DNA of 64,000 nt, from assembly GCA_026225945.1 (NCBI GenBank), contig JAMJFZ010001258.1:11710001-11774000 (forward strand), in the 5' to 3' direction. Of this stretch, positions 22,016-33,060 are shown piece after piece. The notes beneath the pieces are model-generated. The model did not search any database, was not told where the DNA came from, and saw nothing but the letters and a program-made list of their open reading frames with translations. The translations under genes were made by a program, and so were the position numbers. This DNA is from Cricetomys ansorgei. Lineage: Eukaryota > Chordata > Mammalia > Rodentia > Nesomyidae. The stretch's first letter is position 1. Each line of letters begins with the position of its first letter.

Positions 22016-24091
22016 GAGTGCCAAGCATCCACGTGTGCAGAGACCATAGATCTAAGGAATTCGTTGAAAGAGAGAACATTTAAAAATAATTGTATTGCAT
22101 TTTAAGACTTCACTTTAGCTTGAACTTGGACATTATGCTTGGAATCAATAGAAAGGTATGAAACACTTCCCCTGAAGGCTTAGTGATTCCTATAAAGAAA
22201 TCTCACTGACACATGACAGAAGGGAAGCCTTCTTATCAATTTATTGTGTCTAGGGCAGCGATCTTTAAGGTGAGGCTGCCAGAAGCCTTCTAATGGCATG
22301 AACTGTCTGTATCCAATAAAGTAATTGGCCACCAAACGATGGACGGTAACAATGAAAGCTTGGCTATCCAATCTTTATAGTCATTCTATATATAATCAGG
22401 AATGGGATGTGCAAAATCTACTCTCCTATAAATGTGAAAATAGGCTCTCTGCGAATTTAACTTTTCTCCTATTTTCTGGCTTCAAACCACTTTCCAGGAG
22501 CCCACCTATCATAGTTTTACACATGTGGACATCTGGCAGGCAAATAAATTAAAGCCTACCTTAGAGACTAGGGAAGTGCATCCATTTATAAATGTTATTT
22601 TAGAAGGGGCTGTCTGGTCTGCTCACTTATTAACTCCATTAGAAGGCTAATGAATCTACTGCTGAGAAAATGAAAGGGAGCTCAGGCTGGGGAAAGAGAC
22701 CGGGAGAACCAGAACCGCACACCCCTTCTCCAAATGCTGGGGTGTTTTGTGGTTGTGACAAGCGGGCACTGCCCTTGCAGGGAAGAGGTGACAACATAAA
22801 ATAGCAATCAACCGACACAGCCCAGACATTCCTTCAGTCACTGGACCAAAAAAAAAAAAAAATCAAGATTTATGCATGCCATGGTCCTGCCTAGTGGAAG
22901 AAAACAGACCACAACATAAAAAGGTGCTCTTTCTCATAATAAATGGTAGAACATTAAACACATAATCCAGATCTGCTTCCCCAGTATTCCTGGGTCTCGA
23001 TTCCTCAGTAAAGTAAATGGCTGATGACCCAAGACTTAGAGAAAACTTGTCATTTTTGTGGTTTAAAACAAAGGCTTCCATGGACCAAATGATAGCCCCT
23101 CTGTGTGATTAAACTAAGCTAAGTAGTTTGGACCGGTGTCCTGGCTAATGCCTGCCAACTGGCTAGTATCCTCGAGTGAGCGGCATGTTAACAGGGTATG
23201 TCGGGCTGTTGATACTTGGATTAAGACTTAACCACCAAGTATCCTAAGGAGGTTGAGGGTGGCTGCACTCAGGGCTGAGGTTGTTGGCTCAGGAAAGGAT
23301 CCAATGAGCATCAGAAATTGCCAGTATTTCCTATTTGACATCTCATGATGACAATGCTGTAGACTCAGAGGTAAAAGAGACTGCCCTTACTTAGAAAAAA
23401 AAAAAGGATGGTGTGGGTAGTCCAATTACTTGGTAGCAGAGACAGACCTTGAACCCCCATGCTTCCTTAGAGTTCAGTCCAAATCTCAGAGCACCACTCA
23501 TGCTTCCCAAACTGGAATCCCATGGAAGGGGCCAAACGTCTACCTTTTATTTTTTTAAACACATTCTACACCACATTGGAGAACGGTGCATGGTCCCTCT
23601 CTGCCTTCCATGTTATTTATGTGTGGAATAGCAAACCTCTTCAATGAGTGTACCTTCCCCAAAAAATTGCCTTTAAAAAGAAAGTCTCTAAAAGACACTT
23701 TGTAGAGGGAACCGGAAATCCTTCCTTGCATCACGTGCCCAAGGTTACCACAGTCATCGTCATCGCCATCACCACTGCCGCCATCTGGCGTACCCAAATC
23801 AAGACCTACAGTACCTTCACTGCTTGTCCAGAACAGCCAAATACCTAAAGGAGACTCAGAAAACCCTCTACCCAGTGACAATGCATCGTCTCCAGCCATA
23901 TGCCTCTGGGAGTCTGGAGATTTCCTCCTAAAGATGGCAGCACGATTGTTATCTGGATCACGGTGGGAGCTTCCAGGTTTCGAGTGTATGAACAAATGAT
24001 AACAATCACTTCATCACCTATTGACCTGATTGCCGGAACTCTGCATTAAGTCCATCTGTTCCACTTAATTCCAGAAAGAGCTATATGAGAC
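22016..24091. other. Unique intronic sequence, partly AT-rich
   Basis: 22070-22560 is AT-rich and lacks repeat similarity. 22846-22862 and 23395-23405 are A-runs. A 146-codon minus frame (23555-23995) contains a short Asp/Gly-rich run from a GTCATC-type tract and is not supported as a gene. Confidence 0.45.
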
Positions 24092-24415
24092 ACAGCCGGC
24101 CCTCCACATCTGCAGGCTTGGATCAGCTTAACCCAACTATAGAACAATATTGAACAAAATCTGTGTATGAACTGAGTACTCGCCAAGCCTTTCATTACCA
24201 TTATTCCCTAGTTACGTAGTATAACTGTTGCCACAGCGTTTATATGGTGTGAGGTATTGGAAGCTACCTAGAAATATTTTATGCTATATAAGAGGAGGTG
24301 CATAAGCTATAGGCAAATATTTCTTCTCCTGCTGCTGTTTTCTGTGTGTCCTACATGAGTGATCTGAGATTCCCCAAATTTAGTATCCACTGAAAATCCT
24401 GGATCCACTCCTCTA
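24092..24415 (+). mobile_element. Tigger-type DNA transposon fossil (nonautonomous)
   Basis: Starts CAGCCGGCCCTCCACATCTG, close to the CAGTCGGCCCTCCGTATCCG terminus. The middle has GAGGAGGTGCATAAGCTATA and GCAAATA, and the end has AAATTTAGTATCCACTGAAA then ATCCTGGATCCACTCC, matching the inverted terminus. The central part lacks any transposase frame. Confidence 0.75.
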
Positions 24416-24489
24416 CTGACAACAAGGAAGGAATGCATTCTTTTCTCTAGAGAGGCTCAATGCTCTTAAAAGCAATCCGTTGCTCTTTT

Positions 24490-25205
24490 CTTCAACAGTA
24501 AAATGATGCTGGCGGGGATGTGGGACCCTTACTCACTGCTGATGAAAATGTTGACTGGTACAGCCACTGTGGAAGTCATTTTGGAAGTCCCTCAAAAACA
24601 GTCAAAATGGGACTCCCATACAGGTCAACTATTCTACTTCTTGGTAAATATCTGAAGGGCTACCAGTCAACATACTACTGAGACACCTACACACGCATGT
24701 TCACTGCTGTTCACAACTGCTAAGAAATGGAAGCAGCCTGGATATTATTGATGGATTTAAAGTGTGGTATATATTCATAATGGAATTTCAGTCAGCCGTA
24801 AAGAAATAGGAAATCATGAAATGTACAGGCAACTTGATGGAACTGGCCATCACATCATTAGGCTAAATGAAATAAGCCAAACACATAAAGACAAGTACTG
24901 CCTCTTTGCTTGCATATGTGAGTCCATATGCAATTAATATACACATTAAATATACATGTGTAAGTATACTTGTACACACACAAACAAGTACGTGCATGTG
25001 TGCGTGAGTGTAGATGTTGAAGAGGGAGTGTCCACATAGGTCGAGAATGTAGGAAGGGGTGTATGGCAAGGGAGGGAGAGATTTCAGTGGGAGGAGATGG
25101 CAAAAGAATTCAAGGGTCATGGATGCAAAACAGAGAACTATTTGGAGGAGCAAGAAGAGGGGATCAGAGGAGAAGAGGACTGGGAAAAGGAGTACGAATA
25201 AACCA
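24490..25205 (+). mobile_element. L1 LINE, ORF2 end and 3' sequence, 5'-truncated
   Basis: GGGACCCTTACTCACTGCTG, TGTTGACTGGTACAGCCACT, GTGGAAGTC, CCTCAAAAACAGTCAAAATG, then GGAAGCAGCCTGGATATT and the later AACTTGATGGAACTGGCCAT are the standard L1 ORF2 C-terminal region in order. Frameshifted. Ends in a TA/CA array. Confidence 0.9.
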
Positions 25206-25216
25206 AAGCATAATGA

Positions 25217-25217
25217 T

Positions 25218-25286
<69 letters not shown>

Positions 25287-25291
25287 CACAA
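25217..25291. repeat. (TA)n(CA)n compound microsatellite
   Basis: About 16 TA units (25219-25251) followed by two CA blocks split by CATATA. Sits at the end of the L1. Confidence 0.95.
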
Positions 25292-25339
25292 ATATACAAA
25301 TCTCATATTGAAACACATCACTGTGTATACTAACTTAAA

Positions 25340-25560
25340 AAAATAAGAGACTAAGGAGATGGCTCTGTGGGTAAAATGAGCCTGTGTCCTTTTACACCCA
25401 TGCGTAAAAGCCGATGTGGTGGTGTGGGCTTGTAACCCTAGCACACAGGACAGAATTAGTCATCTCCCAGGGACTCGCTGGTCAGCCAGTTTCACCTAAA
25501 TAGCAAGTTCTAGATCCAATAAAAAAAATTTTGTCTCAAAGACTAAAGTGGAAAAACTGG
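25340..25560 (+). mobile_element. B4-like SINE, 5' and middle part
   Basis: ACTAAGGAGATGGCTCTGTG, CATGCGTAAAAGCCGATGTG, GTGGGCTTGTAACCCTAGCA and CAGGGACTCGCTGGTCAGCC are B4 landmarks. The right end appears to resume after the inserted B1, near 25752. Confidence 0.78.
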
Positions 25561-25606
25561 GAAGACATCAATTTTTTTGATTGTTCTTTGTTGTTGTTGA
25601 TGATGA

Positions 25607-25750
25607 TTTTGTTTTTCGAGACAAGGTTTCTCCGTGTAACTCTGCCTGTCCTGGAACTCACCCTGTAGACAAGGCTGGCCTTGAACTCAGAGATCCTCCT
25701 GCCTCTGCCTCCCAAGTGCTGGGATTAAAGGCGTGTGTTACCACCTCCCA
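25607..25750 (-). mobile_element. B1 SINE
   Basis: The plus strand reads TTTTTCGAGACAAGGTTTCT, CCTGTCCTGGAACTCACCCT, GACAAGGCTGGCCTTGAACT, CTCTGCCTCCCAAGTGCTGG and GATTAAAGGCGTGTG, the full inverted B1. A T-rich stretch before 25607 is the tail. It is inserted inside the B4-like element. Confidence 0.95.
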
Positions 25751-25751
25751 G

Positions 25752-25845
25752 ATAAAGACAACATCTTAAAGTCTCCATGGGAGCCTGTATGAATGAGCAT
25801 CCCCCCCACATTCATGTGCATGTATGAACATATGCACACACCAAA
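25752..25845 (+). mobile_element. B4-like SINE, 3' part after B1 insertion
   Basis: Continues the B4 tail (ACATCTTAAAGTC, GAGCCTGTATGAATGAGCAT, CATGTGCATGTATGAACA) and runs into a CA-rich array, as B4 elements do. The linkage to 25340-25560 is inferred from order and orientation. Confidence 0.55.
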
Positions 25846-25896
25846 TATGTATATATGTGTATATATATATATATATACACACACACATATATATAT

Positions 25897-25928
<32 letters not shown>
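25846..25928. repeat. (TA)n(CA)n(TA)n(CA)n compound microsatellite
   Basis: Alternating TATG, TA, CA, TA and CA blocks, ending with about 15 CA units. Confidence 0.95.
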
Positions 25929-25934
<6 letters not shown>

Positions 25935-26394
25935 CAATTAAATCTAACAAAATAACAAATATCTGTCGTGCCAAACTTTTCTCCAATTCATCCCTACATT
26001 TGTTTTACATTTTTTTTGGAAAGAGTGGTGTAATAATCATAAAATCAGAAGTATTTCTCGAACAGAGGCACTCATTGAAGAAGGCACTGTAATTCATGCA
26101 TACATACATATTCTTTCATATACTTTCTTCAATTTCTCATGTACAAACATCTTATCTGTCAACCAAACTGAACTCTCTGAGGACAGCAACCATGGCACCC
26201 TCATTCTGCGACTCCCAGCAATCTGCATGGGGCTGCTTATACAATGGATGCTCAATTAGAACGTGTTCAATTAAACGCTCTGTGACCCATTCAGGACTTT
26301 TCATCAAATTCATTATCACCGAAAGCAAAAAGGGGAAGGTACCAGTTCTATAGAGAAGATTTCACATCCAGCCTTTGGAATCTCACATGTGAAA

Positions 26395-26790
26395 AACCAA
26401 ACGAATAGGATTGGAAGCTTTTAATTAACAACCTTGAAAAAAAAAAAATGTCATTCCAATCTGCAGTTTTGTTTCCATTAATTCACCAAGATTCAGCAGG
26501 AATTCCACTAAGGAATTGGGGTGAGCAGCTGTGGAGGGAGGGAAGCATATAAATAAATCATGAGTGTCATTAAAATTTGTAAACTAATAACTTCTGGGAA
26601 GTCTTAGCAATTATCGTCAGGGTTTTCTTGGCAAACAGAAAATTAATAAATCCAAAAGGTCTTCCATTTTATATTTAAAAAGCAGCATCCCTGAGAAAGG
26701 TCACTGACAGAACAATTAGAGAGGAAACAAATGGTTCAGACAACTGCTTGCGAGGCAGATGAAAAGCCACGGATTCCCAAGAGGCCAGAG
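26395..26790. promoter_or_regulatory. Candidate conserved noncoding element
   Basis: AT-rich stretch with AGCTTTTAATTAACAACC (26417 onward), TCCATTAATTCACC and AAAATTAATAAATCC, no repeat similarity, and intervening A-run at 26438-26449. Homeodomain motifs TTAATTAA and ATTA are dense. Function is inferred from composition only. Confidence 0.33.
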
Positions 26791-29089
26791 AATAAGACAA
26801 CTCAATAGGAAGAAAGGGACAGCGAGGAGTTGGAGCGAGGCTTGGGTAGAGGCTCCTCGGAGCTACATTTGGATATTTAAGAGGCAGTTTAAATATTTAT
26901 GCATGGAAAATCCAGAAACACCTAAAGCACGTGGTCCCTGATCAGGGAAGCTCAGAGTCTGAGGACAAATCAGCAGAAGTGTAAGAATGCAAAGCTGACC
27001 ATGAGCGGAGATGGAGCATCCTACCTAGGGGGCGGGGGGCGGTGTCTCCAGCAGGTCGTGCCTGGGAATCAATCTTAACATAGACATCCTGACCAGGCAT
27101 CACTACTACTGTAGGCACACGGAAGGCAGACATCCAGGAAGAAGGACTGTAGCCTAGTAGCTTTTCTATTAAATGAATGTCTCCCATTCTGCAAGGGGTT
27201 AGTTGAAATAAAGCAAGAGAGGAGAAAGACTGAAGATCAAATGCCTACCAAATGTGTAAGGGATATTCACTTATTTATACTTGGCTCTTTTATCCCTAGA
27301 TAACTACAAATTCATGTAAACTCTCTGGGGACCCCTAATCCAATACCCGGAGGAAAGCATGTATGGACACACCACAGTTGTGGCGAACTCAGGCTTCTGG
27401 AGATCCTGCATGTGTGAGGACCCCATCTGTGCAGGCATTTTCATCTGAGAGTAAGCCTTCAGAGAGCTCTGTCAGAGCCTACACTTGGGATGGGCAAGTC
27501 TAGTAAACCAGCTGTCAATCAAAACAGAAATCTTAGCCACGACATATATATTTAGAACCAAAGACTTAAGACTTCTGGGTGGATTAATTGGTCTTATTGG
27601 AGTTTCACTTCATTAAACAAGGGCTTTAAATGCCTCCAAATGAGGTATGGGTACCCATGTGTGAGGAGGCACACGAAAATGTCACAGGAGCACTGCCACA
27701 TGTGGATTGCATGCAGAGTCCCTCCGTGTCAGTCTACAGCACATACATACCACATGAGTCAGGAATGAGGAAGACAGGCATGGGACAGTTGTCTCTAGTG
27801 GCAGTTCCCACTTACGACAAAGCACACTGAAGAAGGAATCTCACAGCGTAGTCCAGGGAAGCTCCCAATCTCAGTCTCATGGCCCAGATTTTTCAAGGGA
27901 AGCATTGTGTGCTCAAAAACATCAATCCCGATTCATCAATTCTTTGCACTTGAACTCCAATAGGTGCTGTGTCCTTTGACTGAGATGATCAGACATTCAT
28001 ACTATATGGCAACTTTACATAGCCATCCTAGCATTAGTGGAGAAGAACCATAGCCACCTCTAGACTAATAAGACCAAGACCACTGAAGGAATACCACCAG
28101 GACATAGACACAAATGTACGGTTTCATGCTTTTAATCTCTTTTGTTTATTTAGAAGTAGAGGCCCTCTGAATTATTAACCTAGCGGGAGCTGGTTAATAA
28201 CAATCCCATCCCACTGAAACTTGGCAGGGGGTGTCATCTTGTCAAGATCTCTGCTGTTTCAGGGCTTCCCTGTCACACAGAAAGTCACCAAATCCAGTTT
28301 CAACATGGTTAAGCACATTAAGCCAAAGCAGGAAGCTGAAAGGCTGCATGTATAATTTAGTTTCTTTTTAATCCATCCACTGCATTAGGGAGGAAAATCA
28401 GAGGCTCTGGGTCTAACTGTAAACTCTATCATTATCATCAATACAGGGAAAAAATGAGAGATAAGGAAGCCCTAGGATGAATGGAGAAGACAGTGAGGTG
28501 TTAGAAGTCTCCTAGTGGCCTCAGCAATCTTGAAAACCCTGCAAAATTGAGAAGTGATGTCTTTCTCGTTCATGTTCTAGCACTGAATTTCTAAAGCAGG
28601 GTTTTATCAGCATGTGAGACCCCTGAAATCTAACACAGAAATGCATCCTTATCTGACATTTATCCATGGGCAAAGCCCATAAATCTCTACAGTCCTCAAA
28701 ATGTCACACCGTATGAAATATGTTTTCTGATAACTGCCCTGGAGGAACCAACCTGGATTGGGTCCCCTCGGTCAACTGGGAGGCTCCCCGTGGCCTCGTC
28801 TGGCTCTTTGCCTCTTGCTTGGCAGAAGCTATCCCATAAAAGACCATCTTCAACAAGGTAGACACTAGTATTCTGGTCCCACCCTGGGAGCCAAAGGGAC
28901 AGCATTCTGGGCCACTCTCCTCCTTCCTTAACTCCTGCCTTTATCCTTAAAGACACTACTAATTACCAGAGGACACAGAGTATACCCCCTGATGGCCCAG
29001 GAGCTCCCTCCTACAAGCCCCTGCATCAGTGGATCCCTAAATGCAAAGTCAATAATGAAAATGAAAACCCTATACAAACACACAGGGTT
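26791..29089. other. Unique intronic sequence
   Basis: No gene or repeat securely recognised. 27027-27042 is a short G-rich run. Short frames such as 28696-28956 (minus) show no domain. Confidence 0.45.
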
Positions 29090-29520
29090 CTAATGATCAT
29101 TAATAATTACAACAGAGTAAGCACTTACCCCGCCGGTTACTGTCCTTAGCGACTTTGCATTCATTATGTAATCCTTACAAGTCACTCACTAATTCATTCA
29201 TTGGGCAAACATGTATTAAACACCTCTTGAGTGCCAGATTCTCCTCTAAGTGCTGGGGGCACAACATTAAGTGAAACTGAAAAAATAAACAAGCGTTCCC
29301 CTCTCTCTCTAAAGCTTAGACATTAGTGGTTGTCTGTAGGCAATAAATAAGTCAATAAGTAAATATTTAACATGCCAAATGATGATTAAATACTGGAAAG
29401 AAGAAGGTAGCCATGCAAGGAAATGTGAAGTGCCAGGGAAAGTACTCACAGGTGGGGGACGCCTAAGCAGAGGAGAAGGGGAAGGAGGAACTCCCTGAGA
29501 TTCTAAACAAAGAAAGAGAT
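29090..29520 (-). mobile_element. L2-like ancient repeat
   Basis: AATTCATTCATTGGGCAAAC, TGTATTAAACACCTCTTGAG, GTGCCAGATTCTCCTCTAAG and TGCTGGGGGCACAACATTAA are the inverted L2 3' end. The following AATAAATAAGTCAATAAGT and later GGGGAAGGAGGAACTCC extend it in the usual direction. Confidence 0.75.
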
Positions 29521-29639
29521 GAGCCTAGAGACTCTAGGGAAGACTGCCAAGGGCACAGGTGTGTCCTGTGCTGTCCCCAGCTTCTGGGCAGGGAAACTGG
29601 GTCTTAGAGATTGGTACGGAATTGAATAGTGGAGTCTGC

Positions 29640-30055
29640 TAAAGCATGTGTCCATTCCTGATCCTCACAGGCTGCAACAGAACTATATTTTTAAAAAGCA
29701 TCTTCACCAATGCCACCAGGGGTCTTAAAATAAAGTAGCCCTGGATTATCTAGGTGGGGGGCCTTGATCTGACTTAAGGTCAGGGTCCTAGGGAGGGAGC
29801 GTTGACACAGGGGACTATCAGGTGAGGATGAAGGCAAGCTTGGTGGGATGCAATTATGAGGTCTGCAAGCAGCCTCTGAATGCTGGAAGAGCAAAGGAAA
29901 TTTTTCTACCTAAAGCTTCCAGAGTGGAGTGAAACCCGAATACTACCTTGGACTGCGGGCTTCCGGACCAAAAAACTGAGAGAATAAGTGTCTGCTGCTT
30001 TAAGCCATCCATGAGAGGTCAATTGTTGTGGTGGCCCCAGGAAACTAATACACAG
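29640..30055 (+). mobile_element. MLT1-type MaLR LTR
   Basis: The right end has GAATACTACCTTGGACTGC, GGCTTCCGGACCAAAAAACT, GAGAGAATAAGTGTCTGCTG, CTTTAAGCC and GAAACTAATACACAG, the MLT1 terminal order. The left part includes the GGATTATCTAGGTGGGG and CTTAAGGTCAGGG-type segment seen in these LTRs. Confidence 0.82.
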
Positions 30056-31751
30056 AGGCTAAGTAAAGCCTCCAAAGGTGAGCTGCAGAGTTCTCTCAGT
30101 GCACACAACCCGTAGTTAAACTCTAGCGATTGGATGTCAGGGGGCCTGGGGTGACTAGGTTGTATACCGCATCCTCTGTAGAACTTGGCAGTTCTCAGGG
30201 AACTCATCTCAGTGAACACTTCATTTCTTCAGAGACAGTGTCATCAAGCAGCTGGGTCACGTTCTCTGGATTTGCCTGGCCCATCCTTAAAACTAGCCAA
30301 ACCTTTTCTAAAACACGGAGTGTCAGGCATAGGTGTTTCCAAACATAAGGCCAGGATTTACTGACTGCTTTCCTGATTGGACTAGGCCGACTGCACAGGA
30401 GTGAGGCTTATAGTATCATGCAGCATCTCTGTTAGGAGGCTTTAGGGAAGGCTTCTGAGCTCTGATTCCCAGGCAACACTGCGTGAGTGGAATCCACCCA
30501 GCTCTCATCTGTTGGAGGTAGGGATAGCTTATACCTCAGCCAACTCTCACTGAACAGCAAAGTTTGGTACAGGACCACCTATACAGAGGGAGGAGGGCCT
30601 CTGTCATCTGATATGTTAGCCCCAAATCTTCAATTTAGTTGATTCCCTTCTCAGTGAGATCGGTTCTGACTTCCCTCAAGAAGCATGCAGGACAGCTCTG
30701 AGGCATCTCATATTCTGGACTCCATGTAGCAAGGCCCCAAGAAGCCCTCAGGACATGGCACTGGCTAGTGCTGCAGCCAGAGACGTGACCTTTTCTTGCA
30801 AGTATCCCGTCCAATGTTGACATGTGGTAGAGAAAATAGAAGGACACACACAAGCCCTCCAGGCCCACAGCAGTAAGCGCACAGCACAAGGTCCGAAGCC
30901 CCACAAGCCAGTGACACTTGCTACTACCCTGGGTGTGACTGCATGCCACTGTGATTGTGAGTGTGCAAGGCATGAAAGGGGACTGAAGGGTTTGCACACA
31001 GATGTTCCCTGTCGAGAGGAGCTCCTAGCATCAAAGCTAAATCAGAATCCACTTATCGCCCCCAAACCCTCTCCACCCCCAAAATTGTCATGAGGTTGCC
31101 TCCTTGTCCCCTCAGGCACACGGGGTACAGTGCATACAATTCACAGAACTTCCAGGGGTCCAGTGTTTTAACTTCTCTTAAAATAAAAATAAGCAAATAA
31201 ACTCTTAAGCTGAAAAAAAAAAATATGTTTTACTATAGTAAAAGATAGGGGCCTTTTGCCCATTATAATATTTTATGTTATGATGAAATACAAAATAAAA
31301 TTTGTATCATTCTATGGGAAGAAGGGTTTGCTGAGGCAAAACTGCTTAGGCACCATGAAAATATGAATCTGTTCTGACTACACAGCCACTGGCTTCTTGA
31401 AAACCATGTGCTAGAGATGCCCCTGGGCCAAATCACATCCAGAGCAAGAATTCCTTGCTCCAGCAGCAGCCTCCTTGCCCGAGGGTCTCTATTTGTTAAA
31501 GAATCCTCCTCCAACCCTGACTAGACCTTGCTTCACCCAGTAGAATCAGGCACTGCAGTCCTACAGAAGCAACAAAGTACAAGGCAGATGCACAGCAGGC
31601 AAGTCCTAAGGGACATCGGGCCCCAGCTTGGTCCCACCTAGGGCACCGAAGATACAAGTCCTATATTCCCTCTGATACAGGCTTCTGCATTGTTTGGCTT
31701 CTGTTTCTCCCCTGACAAAGCATCCAGGGCAGCTTTAAGATGATCTAATCC
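30056..31751. other. Intronic sequence next to the exon
   Basis: No repeat securely recognised. Two overlapping minus frames (30635-30997, 30748-30999) and a plus frame (30824-31093) cover the same DNA and have no domain. 31214-31224 is a run of A. Confidence 0.45.
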
Positions 31752-31757
31752 ACTTAC
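31752..31757 (-). promoter_or_regulatory. Splice donor of the SorCS exon
   Basis: The minus strand reads GTGGAG then GTAAGT, a perfect consensus for the intronic six bases of a U2-type 5' splice site. It leaves the reading frame two bases into a codon. Confidence 0.9.
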
Positions 31758-31825
31758 CTCCACAGAGAACTCTCAGTCACGCTCCCCAGGTTGAAGTCAT
31801 ACAGCTTGGTCAGGATCAGGATGAC
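31758..31825 (-). CDS. Sorcs3: Internal coding exon of a SorCS VPS10-domain receptor, probably SORCS3 exon 2
   Basis: Seen: on the minus strand a pyrimidine-rich tract ending CCCCTTGCAG precedes a 68-base open segment followed by GTAAGT. Read from its first base it gives 22 codons, VILILTKLYDFNLGSVTESS then Leu-Trp, and ends with AG, the first two bases of a split codon that would be Arg if the next exon begins with G or A. Known: SorCS proteins are type I neuronal sorting receptors whose ten-bladed VPS10 propeller binds ligands in the lumen or outside the cell; this stretch lies near the start of the propeller, just after the conserved HWSGHNSS region. Inference: Phe in LYDF and Val in GSVTE match SORCS3 as I remember it, while SORCS1 has Tyr and Ile there. 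The exon number is inferred from this position in the protein. No other exon of the gene was found in the window. Alternative: SORCS1 or another paralogue. Confidence 0.9.
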
Positions 31826-31862
31826 CTGCAAGGGGTAGGGTGAGGGCAGAGAAGAGGGACAA
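31826..31862 (-). promoter_or_regulatory. Splice acceptor and polypyrimidine tract of the SorCS exon
   Basis: Read on the minus strand this is an almost unbroken C/T tract of more than 30 bases ending TTGCAG, directly abutting the first Val codon of the exon. It is a strong U2-type acceptor. No particular branch point is assigned. Confidence 0.88.
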
Positions 31863-31899
31863 AGGGGGAAAAGGAAGCTTACTTTAGTTTGTATAGCAG

Positions 31900-32100
31900 T
31901 GTACATCGCATTGAGTACCACCCAGAGGAGGGCTTAGTATTTATCCACTGAGTTTGAGGAGTATTATAGGATCAAATAAGGGGGAAGAAATTATTAATTT
32001 AATGCATCCCAGTAACTGGCAGCATTTATTTTAATCCTGACAGTGCCTTGCATTTGAAATAAAACACCCCAACAGGAATTAATTGGCCACTAACAGTGGT
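31900..32100. promoter_or_regulatory. AT-rich block upstream of the exon, possible conserved element
   Basis: ATTATTAATTTAATGCATCC (about 31990-32010) and GGAATTAATTGGCCACTAAC (32075-32094) are homeodomain-rich and show no repeat similarity. It lies within 280 bases upstream of the SorCS exon on the transcribed strand. Confidence 0.3.
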
Positions 32101-32894
32101 TTCTACACATCTGTTCTTCTCCGGGGTCGGGCCCAGGCCAGCTGGCTTTGTTCTCCACCAAGGCCACCCAGAGATCAGAGATCCCCCTTGCTTTTGATCT
32201 CGAGATGACTCTGATGTACAGAATAGGATCTAAAAGACTAACAGGGAACTGGGTCGACTCTTTCTGTCTATAGAAGGAGTTCAAAGAGATTTTGTGTTTT
32301 CATCAGACACAAATACCTGAATGGCAGTAGGCACAGTCCCTAACACTCTCTGATACTGCCTGCCACTGGTCAGGTGGGAACTGCCCCCACCTCACAGTAA
32401 GCAGGTCAATGGACTGCAGTGGACTCTGGGACTATCTTCCTGACTCCAGTTGAAGTTAACAAACCAGGAGAGCTACAGTTATCCGAGATATGGTTAGTGA
32501 ATGATGAGAACTGGTCTTGGGCTGCCTGGTCAGTCCTTGTGCCCTGTCCTCTTCTCCAGGTGAGAATCTGAGTATTAGACAATCCCATGCCTGCCCCACC
32601 ATGTGCCTGGACAGTGGCTTAAGTACAACCTTCTGTCTCCAAGAGTATCAAGTGCCACAATTTTATCAGCACCCAGGTGGGTAATACGCACATCTGCATA
32701 TAATTGTGTTTTTCTAAACTTAATACACATCTCGCTTCACCCTTCTCAGATCCTTCTCTTTGCACAGTTTAACTCCCTCCAACTCATTTGCACAGCAGCC
32801 GTTAAACTCTCTCCAAGATAATTAACTTCTTCTTCCGGGATGGGACTTTCCCATTCTAGGTATCCATTTAAGATTAAAGAAAAATAATCAGCCA
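32101..32894. other. Unique intronic sequence
   Basis: Nothing recognised beyond ordinary mixed sequence. Confidence 0.4.
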
Positions 32895-33060
32895 TTATAC
32901 TGAACATTTTATGGCATTTAACTCACAACAAAGTGCTCAATTGGAGATTTATTCTCATCCAGCACTCCATGGGGTCAACCAGCCCTATCTCCATTTCTTC
33001 TATGTAAAGTAAGAAAGATATTAAAGGACAGAGATCGTCTATTATAGGCCAAAAGGAGTC
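32895..33060 (-). mobile_element. MIR SINE
   Basis: ATGGCATTTAACTCACAACA, then TTCTCATCCAGCACTCC, ATGGGGTCAACCAGCCCTAT and CTCCATTTCTTCTATGTAAA follow the inverted MIR (ATTAACTCATTTAATCC, CCCTATGAGG, CCCATTTTACAGATG). Confidence 0.6.

Larger units (their letters stand above)
1..31757 (-). other. Sorcs3: Downstream intron (probably intron 2) of the SorCS gene, partial
   Basis: This is the sequence after the GTAAGT donor on the minus strand, down to the window edge. I looked for the next SorCS coding segment (STDYGTTYEKLNDKVG) in minus orientation and did not see it, so the intron extends beyond position 1. It holds L1 3' ends, MaLR LTRs, a SINE cluster and several conserved-looking AT-rich blocks. 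Confidence 0.75.

Noticed and set aside
23555..23995. 146-codon minus-strand frame with an Asp/Gly run
   Set aside because: The run comes from a GTCATC-like trinucleotide tract; no family features.
24863..25444. 193-codon minus-strand frame with Cys-Val and Tyr-Ile runs
   Set aside because: Product of the CA/TA microsatellite and antisense L1 sequence.
27020..27045. G-rich run as a G-quadruplex promoter
   Set aside because: A single GGGGGGCGGGGGGCGG stretch without CpG island or transcription start context.
1..31757. Next SorCS exon (STDYGTTYEKLN segment)
   Set aside because: Searched by eye in minus orientation and not found; it must lie outside the window.
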